Part shown: positions 28,596 to 38,133 of the stretch, piece by piece
Layout: each line of letters starts with the position of its first letter
Position numbering within the stretch: position 1 is the first letter of the stretch
NCBI RefSeq assembly: GCF_019634815.1
Contig: NZ_JAHCAP010000016.1
Location: 17,711-81,710, forward strand
DNA length: 64,000 nt
DNA from: Dokdonella sp.
GTDB lineage: Bacteria > Pseudomonadota > Gammaproteobacteria > Xanthomonadales > Rhodanobacteraceae
Direction of reading: 5' to 3'
Program-made: the position numbers and the translations under genes
Notes under the pieces: model-generated
Told to the model about the DNA's origin: nothing
The model's database searches: none
What the model saw: the letters and a program-made list of their open reading frames with translations, nothing else

Positions 28596-31010
28596 TCAGA
28601 ACGTGTTTCCGAACATGAACTGGATCGTTTCAGTGTCGTCGCCTTTCTGCTTGCGGATCGGTTTTGCGAAATTGATCACGATCGGGCCGACTGGCGCACG
28701 CCACTGGAACGCCAAACCGATCGAGGCGCGCAATTGGCTGGCATCCCATGAGCGATAGTCGCGGCACAGGGTGCCGCTGCACAGGTTGTTGCGGAACACG
28801 TTGCCGACGTCGATGAAGGCAGACAGGCGCGTGCTGTCGTTGTTCTCCTTGACGAAAGGCGTCGGGAAGATGATCTCGGCCGATGCGGTGGTCTTGAGCG
28901 AGCCGCCAAGCGGCCAACGGCAATTCTTGTCGGTCGGTGGGCACAGATCGGGGTTGAAGACGAAGAACGGGCCGAGCGTGTTGTCGCGGAAGCCACGCAC
29001 GTCGGAAACGCCGCCGGCATAGAAGTTCTCGAAGAAGGGCAGGCCGCCGAGATTGGCCATGTAGCGATCATGGCCGACGGCCGCAGGGTCGGCCAGCACG
29101 CTCTCGGGATCCTTCCAGGTGTCGCCATAGCCGACCGACAGATGGCCGTAGAAGGTCAGCGAATCGGTCATCCGCAGATACTGCGCGAACTGGTAGGCGA
29201 ACTTGTAATACTGCACGGTCGAGCCGGGCAGGGTGACATTGAGCGAAACCGATTGCAGCGAACCGCGGGTCGGATTCCAGAAGCGGTTGCGGGTGTCATG
29301 TGCCCACGACAGCTGCACGTTCCAGGTGTGGAAAGTACGGTGGCCGAGGTTGTCGAGGTAGTCGATGATCGGTTGCGGCGTACCGAGATAGGCGCTGCCG
29401 GTGATCAGGGTCTTGTTGACGCCGATCTGGGTGTTGATCGTGTCCGATTCGGTGATCGGGAAACCCAGGTAGATGTCGAACGAATCGGTGCTGCTGAGGT
29501 AGGCGGCGAGGTTGCTTTGACCGGCGTCGAACTTGCTGTGCTGGATGTCATAGCCAATGCCGATGCCGTCATCGGTCAGGTACGGCTCGAAATACGACAG
29601 CGAATAGCGCTGCAGGTAGGAACTGCGCTGGGCATTGACCGAGATGCGGTCGCCGGTGCCGAAGAAGTTGTTCTGCGTGATGCCGGCGCTGATGATCAGG
29701 CCCTGCACCTGCGAGTAACCCAGGCCAAAGGTGAACTGGCCGGAGTTTTGCTCCTCGACATTGACGTCGACGTCGACCTGATCTTCGCTGCCGGGAACCT
29801 TGGGCGTCTCGATTTCGACCTTGGAAAAATAGCCCAGGCGCTGCAGGCGAATGCGCGAGCGGTCGATCGCCGCCTGTGAATACCAGGAACCTTCGAGCTG
29901 GCGCATCTCGCGCCGCAGCACCTCATCCTTGGTGCGCAGGTTGCCCTTGAACACGATGCGCCGCACATAGACGCGCTTGCCCGGATTGATGAACAGGTTG
30001 AGCTCGACCTCGCGCTTGTCCTTGTCGATCGCGGGCAGCGGGTTGACCTCGGCGAAGGCGTAGCCGATGTTGGACAGCGCTGCCGTGATCGCATCGACCG
30101 ATTGCTCGATCTTCTTGCGCGAAAAGGTCTCGCCCGGCTTGATCTGGATGAGTCCGCGCAAATCTTCCTCGCGCAGCACCAGGGTGCCGGTGAGCTTGAC
30201 GTCGGTGACCTTGTAGACCTCGCCTTCCTCGATGTTCGCGGTCACGTACATCTTGCGCTTGTCGGGACTGATGCTGACCTGGGTCGATTCGACGTTGAAG
30301 TCGGCGTAGCCGCGGTCCATGTAGTAGGACTGCAGTTTTTCCAGGTCGCCCGAGAGCTTTTCGCGCGAATACTGGTCGTCCTTGCTGTACCAGGAGGTCC
30401 AGTTCGAGGGAGAAGATTCGAATTCGCCCTCGATTTCGCTGTCGCTGTAGACCGAGTTGCCGACGATGTTGAGGTGCTTGATCTTGGCCGCCTTGCCCTC
30501 GGCGATGTTGATCGCGATCTCGACGCGGTTGCGGTCGAGATTGACGGTGGAGGTCTTGACCGAGACGTTGTACTTGCCGCGGTTGTAGTACTGATGCGTG
30601 AGCTCGTCGCGCACTTCGCTGAGCTTGAGCGGGTCGTAGGATTCGCCCTCGGCCAGGCCGATGCCCTTGAGGCCCTTGAGCAGGTCTTCTTCCCTGATGT
30701 CCTTGTTGCCGCGGATCGCGATCTTGCTGATCTGCGGGCGCTCCTTGACCGTGATCACGAGGATGTCGCCTTGGCGTGCCAGCGCCACGTCCTTGAAGAA
30801 GCCGGTCTTGTACAGCGCGCGCACGGCCGCCTCGGCACGATCGCTGGTGAGCGCGTCGCCCTTCTCGATCGGCAGGTAGGTGAATACCGTGCCGGGCGCG
30901 ATGCGCGACAGACCGTCGATGCGGATGTCCGACACCGTGAAGGGGTCGAACGCGATCGCGCTCTTTGCGGCAAGGAAGGCCAGGAGGTAGAGGGCGGCAA
31001 TACGCTTCAT
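28596..31010 (-). CDS. bamA: Outer-membrane protein assembly factor BamA
   Basis: An 804-residue Omp85 protein (E. coli 810), the core of the BAM complex that folds barrels into the outer membrane. The signal peptide ends near residue 21 (AKSAIA). Five POTRA repeats cover about 22-420. The 16-strand barrel follows, with the conserved loop-6 VRGF motif in DVRGFRDNTLGP. It ends in a terminal Phe (MFGNTF). Cysteines in loop 6 (DLCPP and NCRW) and in SGTLCRDY echo the conserved Cys pair. I start at ATG 31010, 5 bases after GGAAAG; a GTG two codons earlier is possible. Confidence 0.97.
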   Translation of the reverse strand: MKRIAALYLLAFLAAKSAIAFDPFTVSDIRIDGLSRIAPGTVFTYLPIEKGDALTSDRAEAAVRALYKTGFFKDVALARQGDILVITVKERPQISKIAIRGNKDIREEDLLKGLKGIGLAEGESYDPLKLSEVRDELTHQYYNRGKYNVSVKTSTVNLDRNRVEIAINIAEGKAAKIKHLNIVGNSVYSDSEIEGEFESSPSNWTSWYSKDDQYSREKLSGDLEKLQSYYMDRGYADFNVESTQVSISPDKRKMYVTANIEEGEVYKVTDVKLTGTLVLREEDLRGLIQIKPGETFSRKKIEQSVDAITAALSNIGYAFAEVNPLPAIDKDKREVELNLFINPGKRVYVRRIVFKGNLRTKDEVLRREMRQLEGSWYSQAAIDRSRIRLQRLGYFSKVEIETPKVPGSEDQVDVDVNVEEQNSGQFTFGLGYSQVQGLIISAGITQNNFFGTGDRISVNAQRSSYLQRYSLSYFEPYLTDDGIGIGYDIQHSKFDAGQSNLAAYLSSTDSFDIYLGFPITESDTINTQIGVNKTLITGSAYLGTPQPIIDYLDNLGHRTFHTWNVQLSWAHDTRNRFWNPTRGSLQSVSLNVTLPGSTVQYYKFAYQFAQYLRMTDSLTFYGHLSVGYGDTWKDPESVLADPAAVGHDRYMANLGGLPFFENFYAGGVSDVRGFRDNTLGPFFVFNPDLCPPTDKNCRWPLGGSLKTTASAEIIFPTPFVKENNDSTRLSAFIDVGNVFRNNLCSGTLCRDYRSWDASQLRASIGLAFQWRAPVGPIVINFAKPIRKQKGDDTETIQFMFGNTF

Positions 31011-31103
31011 CGTCACTTTCCGTCAGGGCGTTTCAGGGCCTGCGGCGGGCGTCGCCGCGGCCTGTTCGGGTCTTGTTGTTGTGGGTGCCTGGCGAAAGCC
31101 AGA

Positions 31104-32471
31104 TCAGGAGACGTGCCGCAGGATGTCGTTGTAGAGCGCCAGACCCATGAGGGCGACCAGCAGCACCAAACCCACATACTGACCGGCGATCTGCACGCGC
31201 TCGCTGACCGGACTGCCTTTTGCCAGCTCGATAAGGTAATACAGCAGTGCGCCGCCGTCCAAGATCGGGATCGGCAACAGGTTCAGGATTGCCAGGCTCA
31301 GCGAGATCACGGCAAGGAAATTGAGGAACCATGCGGGCCCCAGGCTTGCCGAGGCATTGGCGGCTTCGGCAATCGTGATGATCCCCGAGAGATTCTTGAG
31401 CGAGGCCTGTCCCATCACCATCTGGCCGAGCATCGTCAAGGTCTGGTGGGTCTGGGTCCAGGTGGTCGACAGCGCCTGCGGAATCGCATCGAGCGGGCCG
31501 TAGCGCAGGGTGGCGTCGTAATGCGGGCTGATCGGTTGCGGTGAAATGCCGAGCAGCCATGCGGGCGCTCCGGAGTGGCCGGCATCGGGATTGGCCTTGG
31601 GCCGGGCGCTGACGGCCAGGCGCTGACCGTCACGGTCGACCACGATCGCCAACGCCTGTCCTTGCGGCGCATGGCTCTGGATCGCCTTGGAGACTTCGCG
31701 CCAGTCGCCAATCGACTGGCCGCCGATGCTGATCACGCGGTCACCTTCGCGCAGGCCGGCCTGCGCGGCCGCGCCATCGGCCACGGCCTTGCCGATGACT
31801 GGCGGCAGGGCCAGCTGTTGCGGGGTCAGGCCGATGCGTTCGTAGATCACTTGCTGGTCGATGTCGGCCGGCAAATGCGAGAGCGCCAAAGTGTGTTCGC
31901 TGCTGCCGTGGTCGGCACTGCTCACGCTGACGCGAACGTCCGTGCGCGACATGCCCGCCGCGACCAGACGATCGCCGGCGCCAGTCCAGTTTTCGACCGG
32001 CTTGCCATCGATCGCGGTGATGCGCTCACCGGCCTTGAGGCCGGCTTCGGCCGCCAACCCGCTGACGTGGCCGATGATCGGCTGGTAGTCGGGTTTGCCG
32101 ATCACGAACATCAGCCAGAACGCAGCCAACGTGAAGATCAGGTTGAAGGCCGGCCCTGCCGCGGCGATGGCCATGCGCTGGCCGACCGGTTTGCGATTGA
32201 ACGAGGCGCTCACATCCTCGGGTGCGACCGGCGCATCCGGGTCGCGCTCGTCGAGCATCTTGACGTAGCCGCCCAGCGGAATCGCCGCCACCACGAACTG
32301 GGTGCCGTGACGATCGAAGCGCGACCACAGCGCCGGGCCGAAGCCGACCGAGAACTTGAGCACCTTGACGCCGCAGCGGCGGGCGATCACGAAATGCCCG
32401 TACTCGTGGAAGGTGATGAGGAGGCCCAAGGTGACGATCAGCCACCAGACCGAACCGAAAAATGCGCTCAT
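31104..32471 (-). CDS. rseP: RIP metalloprotease RseP
   Basis: A 455-residue site-2 protease (E. coli 450) that cuts the anti-sigma factor RseA to release sigma-E under envelope stress. The zinc motif HEYGH is at residues 22-26 in the first membrane helix, and the third ligand lies in the ILDGG motif near 400. Two PDZ domains span about 125-200 and 220-310 (AGLKAGERITAIDGKPV and AGLREGDRVISIGGQSI). It is coupled to dxr by a 4-base overlap. Confidence 0.97.
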   Translation of the reverse strand: MSAFFGSVWWLIVTLGLLITFHEYGHFVIARRCGVKVLKFSVGFGPALWSRFDRHGTQFVVAAIPLGGYVKMLDERDPDAPVAPEDVSASFNRKPVGQRMAIAAAGPAFNLIFTLAAFWLMFVIGKPDYQPIIGHVSGLAAEAGLKAGERITAIDGKPVENWTGAGDRLVAAGMSRTDVRVSVSSADHGSSEHTLALSHLPADIDQQVIYERIGLTPQQLALPPVIGKAVADGAAAQAGLREGDRVISIGGQSIGDWREVSKAIQSHAPQGQALAIVVDRDGQRLAVSARPKANPDAGHSGAPAWLLGISPQPISPHYDATLRYGPLDAIPQALSTTWTQTHQTLTMLGQMVMGQASLKNLSGIITIAEAANASASLGPAWFLNFLAVISLSLAILNLLPIPILDGGALLYYLIELAKGSPVSERVQIAGQYVGLVLLVALMGLALYNDILRHVS

Positions 32472-33664
32472 GAATGGGCAGGGGTGCGCGAAGAGAGGGT
32501 GTCGATGATACGGTGCGCTTGCCTGCGCGCAGTTAAATCGGCGTCAAGTATCGTGGCAAGGTCATTGCCGGCGAGTGGCGGCGCGGTTTCGAGGCAGCGC
32601 TCGATGGTTTCGGCGATGGCGAGAAAGGGCAGGCGCCCGGCGAGAAACGCGGCCACCGCTTCCTCGTTGGCGGCATTGAGCACGATCGGTGCGCTGCCGC
32701 CGGCGCGCAGCGCCGCATATGCCAGGGCAAGGCCGCGAAAGGTGTCGAGGTCGGGCTTCTCGAAATCAAGACGTGCGGCGAGGGCGAGATCGAGTGTCGC
32801 CACGCCCGCCTCGATCCGCTGCGGCCAGCCCAGCGCATAGGCGATCGCGGTGCGCATGTCGGGTTGACCGAGCTGGGCCAGCAGCGAGCCGTCGATGTAT
32901 TCCACCAGCGAGTGGATCAGGCTCTGCGGATGCACCACCACCTCGATGCAGTCGGGCGCGGCCTCGAACAAGTGGTGGGCCTCGATGACTTCAAGTCCCT
33001 TGTTGACGAGTGTCGCCGAATCGACCGAGATCTTGCGACCCATGCGCCAGTTCGGGTGCGCGCAGGCCTCATCGGGCGTGATGGCGGCAAGGGCGCTGCG
33101 GCTGCGGCCGCGGAATGGCCCGCCCGAGGCGGTGAGCACGATGCGGCGCACGCCCGCGGCGGCGAGCGTGCCGCCACGATGCGGCAGGCACTGGAACACC
33201 GCGTTGTGCTCGGAGTCGAGCGGCAGGAGTTCTCCGCCGCCTTCGCGCAGCGCAGCCTTGAGCAGACTGCCGGCCATCACCACCGCTTCCTTGTTGGCCA
33301 GCAGCAGGCGTTTGCCCGCGCGCGCCGCGGCGAGGGTCGATTCGAGCCCCGCGGCGCCGACGATTGCCGCGACCACGGTGTCGCAATGGCTGCCGGCGGC
33401 AGCCTCGATCAGCGCCTGCGGCCCGCTTTCGATGCGGCAGTGCGTGCCATCGGCACGCAGGCGCTCACGCAGTTCGGTCGCGCAGGCAGGATCGGCGATC
33501 ACCGCGAGTTCGGGCCGGAACTTCGCGCACAAGGCGGCCAGTGCCGCGGCATTGCGGTGCGCGGCGAGGGCACCGATGCGGAAGCGATCGGGGTGGCGCG
33601 CGACCACGTCGAGCGTGCTTGCACCGATCGAGCCGGTGGCACCCAGTACCGAGAGGGATCTCAT
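32468..33664 (-). CDS. dxr: 1-deoxy-D-xylulose 5-phosphate reductoisomerase
   Basis: A 398-residue enzyme (E. coli 398) that makes 2-C-methyl-D-erythritol 4-phosphate, the committed step of the MEP isoprenoid pathway. The NADPH site is LGATGSIGASTLDV at residues 6-19. The metal and substrate residues lie in LLPLDSEHNAVFQ, LTASGGPFRG and PNWRMGRKISVDSATL. The flexible catalytic loop is followed by a C-terminal helical domain. It supplies precursor for uppS, two genes upstream. Confidence 0.97.
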   Translation of the reverse strand: MRSLSVLGATGSIGASTLDVVARHPDRFRIGALAAHRNAAALAALCAKFRPELAVIADPACATELRERLRADGTHCRIESGPQALIEAAAGSHCDTVVAAIVGAAGLESTLAAARAGKRLLLANKEAVVMAGSLLKAALREGGGELLPLDSEHNAVFQCLPHRGGTLAAAGVRRIVLTASGGPFRGRSRSALAAITPDEACAHPNWRMGRKISVDSATLVNKGLEVIEAHHLFEAAPDCIEVVVHPQSLIHSLVEYIDGSLLAQLGQPDMRTAIAYALGWPQRIEAGVATLDLALAARLDFEKPDLDTFRGLALAYAALRAGGSAPIVLNAANEEAVAAFLAGRLPFLAIAETIERCLETAPPLAGNDLATILDADLTARRQAHRIIDTLSSRTPAHS

Positions 33665-34491
33665 GACTGGCGCAGCAGGTCGAGGAGGGCCTTGCCCGCA
33701 GCGAACACCGGCAGCGCGGCGAGCAGGCTGTCGGCGCGGTCGAGCAGGCCGCCGTGGCCGGGAAACAGTGCGCCCGAATCCTTCACGCTAGCCTGCCGCT
33801 TGAGCAGGCTTTCGATCAGATCGCCGACCACCGAGGCGAGCACCACCAGCAGCGCCAGCACCAACAAGGCCGCCAGCCAGCCATCGCGCCAGCCCAGCAG
33901 CCAGCCGCCAACCAAGGCGACCGCGCCACCGAGGCCGAGCGCACCCCACAGGCCGGCGCGCGTCTTGTTCGGACTGATGCGCGGCGCGAGCTTGGTGGTA
34001 CCAAAGCGCACGCCGGCGAAATAGGCGCCGGTATCGGCGGCCCATACCAGCATCACCGCGAACAGCGTCCACCATGGCCCATGCGGCGTCTGCGCGTGGA
34101 GCTGCATCAGTGCGAGCCAGGCCGGGATGATCGCCAGTTCGCAGGCGAGCAGCTTGAGCAGCAGGTTTTCACGCGTGGGCGCAGCCGCCCAGCTGAAATG
34201 GCGCAGCCACAACAGGGTCAGCAGCCAGAAACCCACGCCGGCCGCGATCACGTAGCCTGCCGCCGCGTGGCCATGCAGCGACCAGGCCAGCGCAAACAGC
34301 GCTGCGCTCGCCAGCACGAAGGCCAAGCGCAGTGCGCTGCCTTGCAGTCCGGCCAGGGCCGACCATTCCCAGGCCGCACCCAGGAACAACGCGGCGACGA
34401 TCAGCGCGAACACCCAGGTCGGCGACAGCAGCACTGCGGCAATTGCCAGCGGCGTGAGGATGAGGGCGGTGATCGTGCGTTGCTTGAGCAA
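33661..34491 (-). CDS. cdsA: Phosphatidate cytidylyltransferase
   Basis: A 276-residue polytopic membrane enzyme that makes CDP-diacylglycerol for phospholipid synthesis. About eight hydrophobic helices are visible. The family signature near the C-terminus is present as RQASVKDSGALFPGHGG followed by LLDRADSL (residues of about 225-250). Overlap of 4 bases with dxr and a 5-base gap to uppS show it is in the same operon. Confidence 0.95.
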   Translation of the reverse strand: MLKQRTITALILTPLAIAAVLLSPTWVFALIVAALFLGAAWEWSALAGLQGSALRLAFVLASAALFALAWSLHGHAAAGYVIAAGVGFWLLTLLWLRHFSWAAAPTRENLLLKLLACELAIIPAWLALMQLHAQTPHGPWWTLFAVMLVWAADTGAYFAGVRFGTTKLAPRISPNKTRAGLWGALGLGGAVALVGGWLLGWRDGWLAALLVLALLVVLASVVGDLIESLLKRQASVKDSGALFPGHGGLLDRADSLLAALPVFAAGKALLDLLRQS

Positions 34492-34496
34492 GGGAT

Positions 34497-35219
34497 TCAG
34501 CCGGTGGCGCGCACTTGCGCGGAAGTCTGGCCGTAGCGGCGCTCGCGTCGGGCGAAGGTGTCGATCGCCGCATCGAGTGCGGCAGCATCGAAATCAGGCC
34601 ACAGCACGGGGCTGAAATACAGCTCCGCGTAGGCGATCTGCCACAACAGGAAGTTGCTCACGCGTACTTCGCCGCCGGTGCGGATGAAAAGGTCGACCGG
34701 CGCCTGCTCGGCCAGACAGGTGTGGCGGCCGAGCAGGTCCTCGTCGATCGCCTCGATCGCCACTTCGCCGCGCAGCGCCGCCGCGGCGAGCGTGCGCGCG
34801 GCTTGGCTGATGTCCCAGCGTCCGCCGTAGTTGACCGCGATGTTGAGGCGCAACGCGGTGTTGCCCGCGGTGCGCGCCATTGCCGCGCGCATGCGCGTGG
34901 CCAGTTCGGCATCGAAGCGTTCGAGATCGCCGACGAAGTTCAGGCGCACGCCATTGCGGTGAAGTTCGTCCACCTCGCTGTCGAGCGCCTTGACGAACAG
35001 TTGCATCAGCGCGCCGACTTCCTCGTCGGGCCGACTCCAGTTCTCGCTCGAGAACGCGAACAGCGTGAGCGATTCGACGCCGCGCTGGCGACAGTGTTCG
35101 ACCGTCGCGCGCACCGCCTTCTGCCCTTCGCGGTGACCGAGCTTGCGCGGCAGGTGCCGGCGCTGGGCCCAACGACCGTTGCCGTCCATGACGATGGCGA
35201 TGTGGCGCGGAATGGACAT
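34497..35219 (-). CDS. uppS: Undecaprenyl diphosphate synthase
   Basis: A 240-residue cis-prenyltransferase that builds the C55 carrier lipid for peptidoglycan and O-antigen. The catalytic Asp12 is in IVMDGNGRWA (residues 9-18). FAFSSENWSRP (about 64-74) and the C-terminal DLFIRTGGEVRVSNFLLWQ are family signatures. The last of these is RTGGE-VRVSN where many relatives have RTSGE or RTGGE with RISN. I take the ATG at 35219; the frame continues upstream without homology. Confidence 0.96.
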   Translation of the reverse strand: MSIPRHIAIVMDGNGRWAQRRHLPRKLGHREGQKAVRATVEHCRQRGVESLTLFAFSSENWSRPDEEVGALMQLFVKALDSEVDELHRNGVRLNFVGDLERFDAELATRMRAAMARTAGNTALRLNIAVNYGGRWDISQAARTLAAAALRGEVAIEAIDEDLLGRHTCLAEQAPVDLFIRTGGEVRVSNFLLWQIAYAELYFSPVLWPDFDAAALDAAIDTFARRERRYGQTSAQVRATG

Positions 35220-35334
35220 GCAGTACCGGAAGTCGGTGGCGTTGAAGTCGTCAAGCGGTGGCGAAGTACGGGGCACCGGGACATGGCGAACGCCGGCGAT
35301 GCAAGGAGCCGGGCGGTTCCCCAATCCCGGCCTC

Positions 35335-35892
35335 TCACATCGACATCAGTTCGTCTTCCTTGGCCTTGACCACCGCGTCGACATCCTTGACGAACTTGTC
35401 GGTGAATTTCTGGATCTCGTCCTCGGCGCGATGCTCGTCGTCCTCGCTGATCTTCTTTTCCTTGAGCAGTTCCTTGGCCTGATGCAGCGCGTCGCGGCGC
35501 ACGTTGCGCACTGCAACCTTGGCATTCTCGCCTTCGTGGGAAACGTGCTTGGACAGCTCCTTGCGGCGCTCCTCGGTGAGCGGCGGCAGATTGATGCGAA
35601 TCACCTGGCCGACAGTGGTGGGGGTCAGTCCCAGGTCGGAGGCGAGAATCGCCTTCTCGATCGGCCCGACCATCGACTTCTCGTAAGGCGTGATGGTGAT
35701 CGAGCGCGCATCGGCGATGGCGACGCTGGCCACCTGGGTAATCGGCGTGTCACTGCCGTAGTAAGGCACCTTGAGGGGTTCGATCAGGGCCGTGCTGGCG
35801 CGGCCGGTGCGCAGGCGCGTGAGTTCCAGACGGAGCGATTCGACGCTCTTGTGCATGCGCGTCTGCGCATCCTTCTTGATCGTGTCGAGCAT
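35335..35892 (-). CDS. frr: Ribosome recycling factor
   Basis: A 185-residue protein, exactly the standard RRF length, which with EF-G splits the post-termination ribosome. The ends are typical: DTIKKDAQTRMHKSVE at the start and VVKAKEDELMSM at the end. LTRLRTGRAS near residue 25 and LPPLTEERRKEL near 105 mark the three-helix bundle. It lies downstream of pyrH as usual, with an 82-base gap. Confidence 0.97.
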   Translation of the reverse strand: MLDTIKKDAQTRMHKSVESLRLELTRLRTGRASTALIEPLKVPYYGSDTPITQVASVAIADARSITITPYEKSMVGPIEKAILASDLGLTPTTVGQVIRINLPPLTEERRKELSKHVSHEGENAKVAVRNVRRDALHQAKELLKEKKISEDDEHRAEDEIQKFTDKFVKDVDAVVKAKEDELMSM

Positions 35893-35974
35893 GGTGCGGA
35901 TTCGGCAGGCGGTCGGGAAAGAGGCCCGCAGTATAGCAGCGGGCACCCGCCGGACAGGCCGTCGGCCGCGGCGA

Positions 35975-36700
35975 TCAGCCGCGCACGCTGACCAGGGTGC
36001 CGATCGGTTCGCCGCGCATGATGCGCATGAGGTCACCTTCGCGCGACATGTCGTAGATGCGCAGCGGCACCTTGTTGTCACGGCACAGCGCAATCGCGCT
36101 GGTGTCCATCACCTGCAGGTTGCGCTCGATCACCTCGTTATAGCTCAGGCGCTCGTAGCGCGTGGCAGTCGGATCCTTGGCCGGATCGGCGCTGTAGACG
36201 CCATCGACCTTGGTCGCCTTGAGCAGCAGGTCGGCGCCGATCTCGATCGCGCGCAGCGCCGCCGCCGAGTCGGTGGTGAAGAACGGATTGCCGGTGCCGG
36301 CCGCGAACAGCGCGATGCGGCCCTTTTCGATGTGACGGATTGCGCGGCGGCGGATGAAGTCCTCGCACACCTCGTTGATCTTGATCGCGCTCATCGTGCG
36401 TGCATAACCGCCGGCCTTCTCGATCGCATCCTGCATCGCCAGCGCATTCATCACCGTTGCCAGCATGCCCATGTGGTCGGCGGTGACGCGGTCCATGCCG
36501 GCGGCAGCCAATCCGGCACCACGAAAGATGTTGCCGCCGCCGATCACCACGCCGACCTGCACGCCGGCCTTCTGCACCTCGATGATCTCGCGCGCGAGGC
36601 GGTGCAACACCTTGGGGTCGATGCCGTAATCGGCCTCACCCATGAGTGCCTCGCCGGAGAGCTTGAGCAGGATGCGTTTGTGCTTGAGATCGCTGGGCAT
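35975..36700 (-). CDS. pyrH: UMP kinase
   Basis: A 241-residue hexameric bacterial UMP kinase (E. coli 241). [14 protein letters not shown] near residue 8 is the phosphate loop, followed by [13 protein letters not shown] near 50 and the C-terminal [14 protein letters not shown] prefer the ATG at 36700, with GGAAA upstream, over a frame extension of 10 codons. In most proteobacteria this gene directly follows tsf, but here tsf lies 5.7 kb away and a separate -10 element is present. Confidence 0.97.
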   Translation of the reverse strand: MPSDLKHKRILLKLSGEALMGEADYGIDPKVLHRLAREIIEVQKAGVQVGVVIGGGNIFRGAGLAAAGMDRVTADHMGMLATVMNALAMQDAIEKAGGYARTMSAIKINEVCEDFIRRRAIRHIEKGRIALFAAGTGNPFFTTDSAAALRAIEIGADLLLKATKVDGVYSADPAKDPTATRYERLSYNEVIERNLQVMDTSAIALCRDNKVPLRIYDMSREGDLMRIMRGEPIGTLVSVRG

Positions 36701-36728
36701 GGGAATTTCCGGCAGGCAAAACGCGCGC

Positions 36729-36734
36729 ATTGTA
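36729..36734 (-). promoter_or_regulatory. Possible -10 element for pyrH
   Basis: TACAAT on the minus strand, 5 of 6 matches to TATAAT, lies 29 bases before the pyrH ATG. No good -35 is seen at the right distance. The gene needs its own promoter because the usual rpsB-tsf upstream partners are displaced. Confidence 0.4.
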
Positions 36735-36762
36735 GCTCAGTGCACGCGCGCAGCGCTGCGCT

Positions 36763-38004
36763 TCAAATGATGCGAGCGATCCACCCGATGCGGCGCAAGG
36801 TCGCGGCGATGGCCCAACTCGAAGCCCATGCCGTGATGCAGACAACGCTGCCTTTCAGCGCGCCGGGCCAGTCGGCCGGAAGCAGGGAAAACTGCAGCCA
36901 GGTCACCACCACGTAATGCACGAGGTAGATGCCGTAGGCGTTGCGGGCGAGGCTGTCGAAAACCGCACGGCGCTTGCGTGCGAAGCGCAGAAACAGCGAC
37001 AGGAAGGCGATCGAGGAGGCGGTGCAGGAGACCGCGAAGGCGATCGAGGTTGCGGTTTCGAGTCCCGTGATCGACTGTCCCCTGGCACCGAGGGTCAGCA
37101 AGGTGATGAAGAGGGCGACCAAGAGGAAAAATGCGCCCGGAGCAAGCTGCGACCACAACAGCCAGCGGTGGGCAAGGCCGTCGTCTGCGGCGATCACGCT
37201 GCGTTCGACGCCCCACGCGCCGACACCGACGCCGATCGCGAAGAAGCCCAGATACAGCGCGATGCGGCTGGTCTGCACGAAGTACGGCCCGAAGCTCGAC
37301 CATGCCGAGGTGTCGACACTGGCGGCGAGTGGCACATAGCCGGCGACCGCGATCAGCGCGGTCCAGCCGAAGAAGGCCGCCGGCGAGCGCGTCGCGAGGA
37401 ATTTGCCTGCAGCCCCGACCGCGCCCGGTGCGATCCGCCACAGCAACGCAGCGAGCGCATCGAAGGCGAGCAGAACCCAGAGGAACCACGCCGGCCCCGC
37501 CGGCCAGACGCCGAGTCCGAGCCAAGCCTGTGCGAATCCGCCGAGGCCCGGCGCGCCGCCTCGTTGCAGCCATGCCGGGTAATAGGCGAGCGGAGCAAGC
37601 ACCAGCACGGAAACCAGAAATGGCACTCCCAGTCGTCGGCCGCGCTCGCGCAAGTACGCCCCGGCTCCCTTGCGCTGTATCCCCGGCCAGACGAACAGGC
37701 CCGACAGCAGGAACATCAGCGACATGAAGAAGGTGTCATTGAAGCCAACGAACAGATCGACTCCGGCCCAATGCCGTGCATCGACGATGGGGAACGCGCT
37801 CCAAAGCAGGTTTTCGCCGCTGAAGCTCGCCGGCGAGGGCGCATACGGATGGTAGGCAAGCACGGCATGGTGGGCGACGACCAGCAGGGTGATGAAGCTG
37901 CGCAGGTAGTCGATGGCGACAAGACGCGGCCCGGTGCGATGGCCGTGATCGATCGAGCCGATGGCCGGCAATGCAGGGGCGTTTGCGGAAGCGCTCGTCG
38001 GCAT
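36763..38004 (-). CDS. Acyltransferase family 3 membrane protein
   Basis: A 413-residue acyltransferase-3 protein, a second one distinct from that at 15768-16991. It begins its membrane part with AIDYLRSFITLLVVAHHAVLAY (about residues 30-51), followed by FFMSLMFLLSGLF near 90 and RERGRRLGVPFLVSVL near 117. About ten helices are present and no SGNH domain. The closest subgroup has a heptad-like second loop and is often annotated as glucans biosynthesis OpgC-like, but I cannot assign a substrate. The ATG overlaps the stop of a possible 23-residue leader peptide as TGATG. Confidence 0.85.
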   Translation of the reverse strand: MPTSASANAPALPAIGSIDHGHRTGPRLVAIDYLRSFITLLVVAHHAVLAYHPYAPSPASFSGENLLWSAFPIVDARHWAGVDLFVGFNDTFFMSLMFLLSGLFVWPGIQRKGAGAYLRERGRRLGVPFLVSVLVLAPLAYYPAWLQRGGAPGLGGFAQAWLGLGVWPAGPAWFLWVLLAFDALAALLWRIAPGAVGAAGKFLATRSPAAFFGWTALIAVAGYVPLAASVDTSAWSSFGPYFVQTSRIALYLGFFAIGVGVGAWGVERSVIAADDGLAHRWLLWSQLAPGAFFLLVALFITLLTLGARGQSITGLETATSIAFAVSCTASSIAFLSLFLRFARKRRAVFDSLARNAYGIYLVHYVVVTWLQFSLLPADWPGALKGSVVCITAWASSWAIAATLRRIGWIARII

Positions 38005-38075
38005 CACGCCTGCCCCTTGCGTGCAGCGTGGTTGCGGGCGGTGCCGGCAAGCGGTGCGGATTGACGGTCGTGCAC
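38004..38075 (-). CDS. Possible 23-residue leader peptide upstream of acyltransferase
   Basis: A GTG start at 38075 follows GAGGAG by 7 bases, the strongest ribosome binding site in the area. The short frame encodes a basic peptide (starting MHDRQSAPLAG, ending RKGQA). It stops in a TGATG overlap with the acyltransferase ATG, and its last codons contain AAGGGGC, which serves as the acyltransferase ribosome binding site. This arrangement suggests translational coupling. It has no recognised family and could also be chance. Confidence 0.35.
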   Translation of the reverse strand: MHDRQSAPLAGTARNHAARKGQA

Positions 38076-38133
38076 GGTTTGGCTCCTCGATGGAAAAGGT
38101 TGGAAGGGAAAAACGCGGCTGGGGCGCTGCAGG

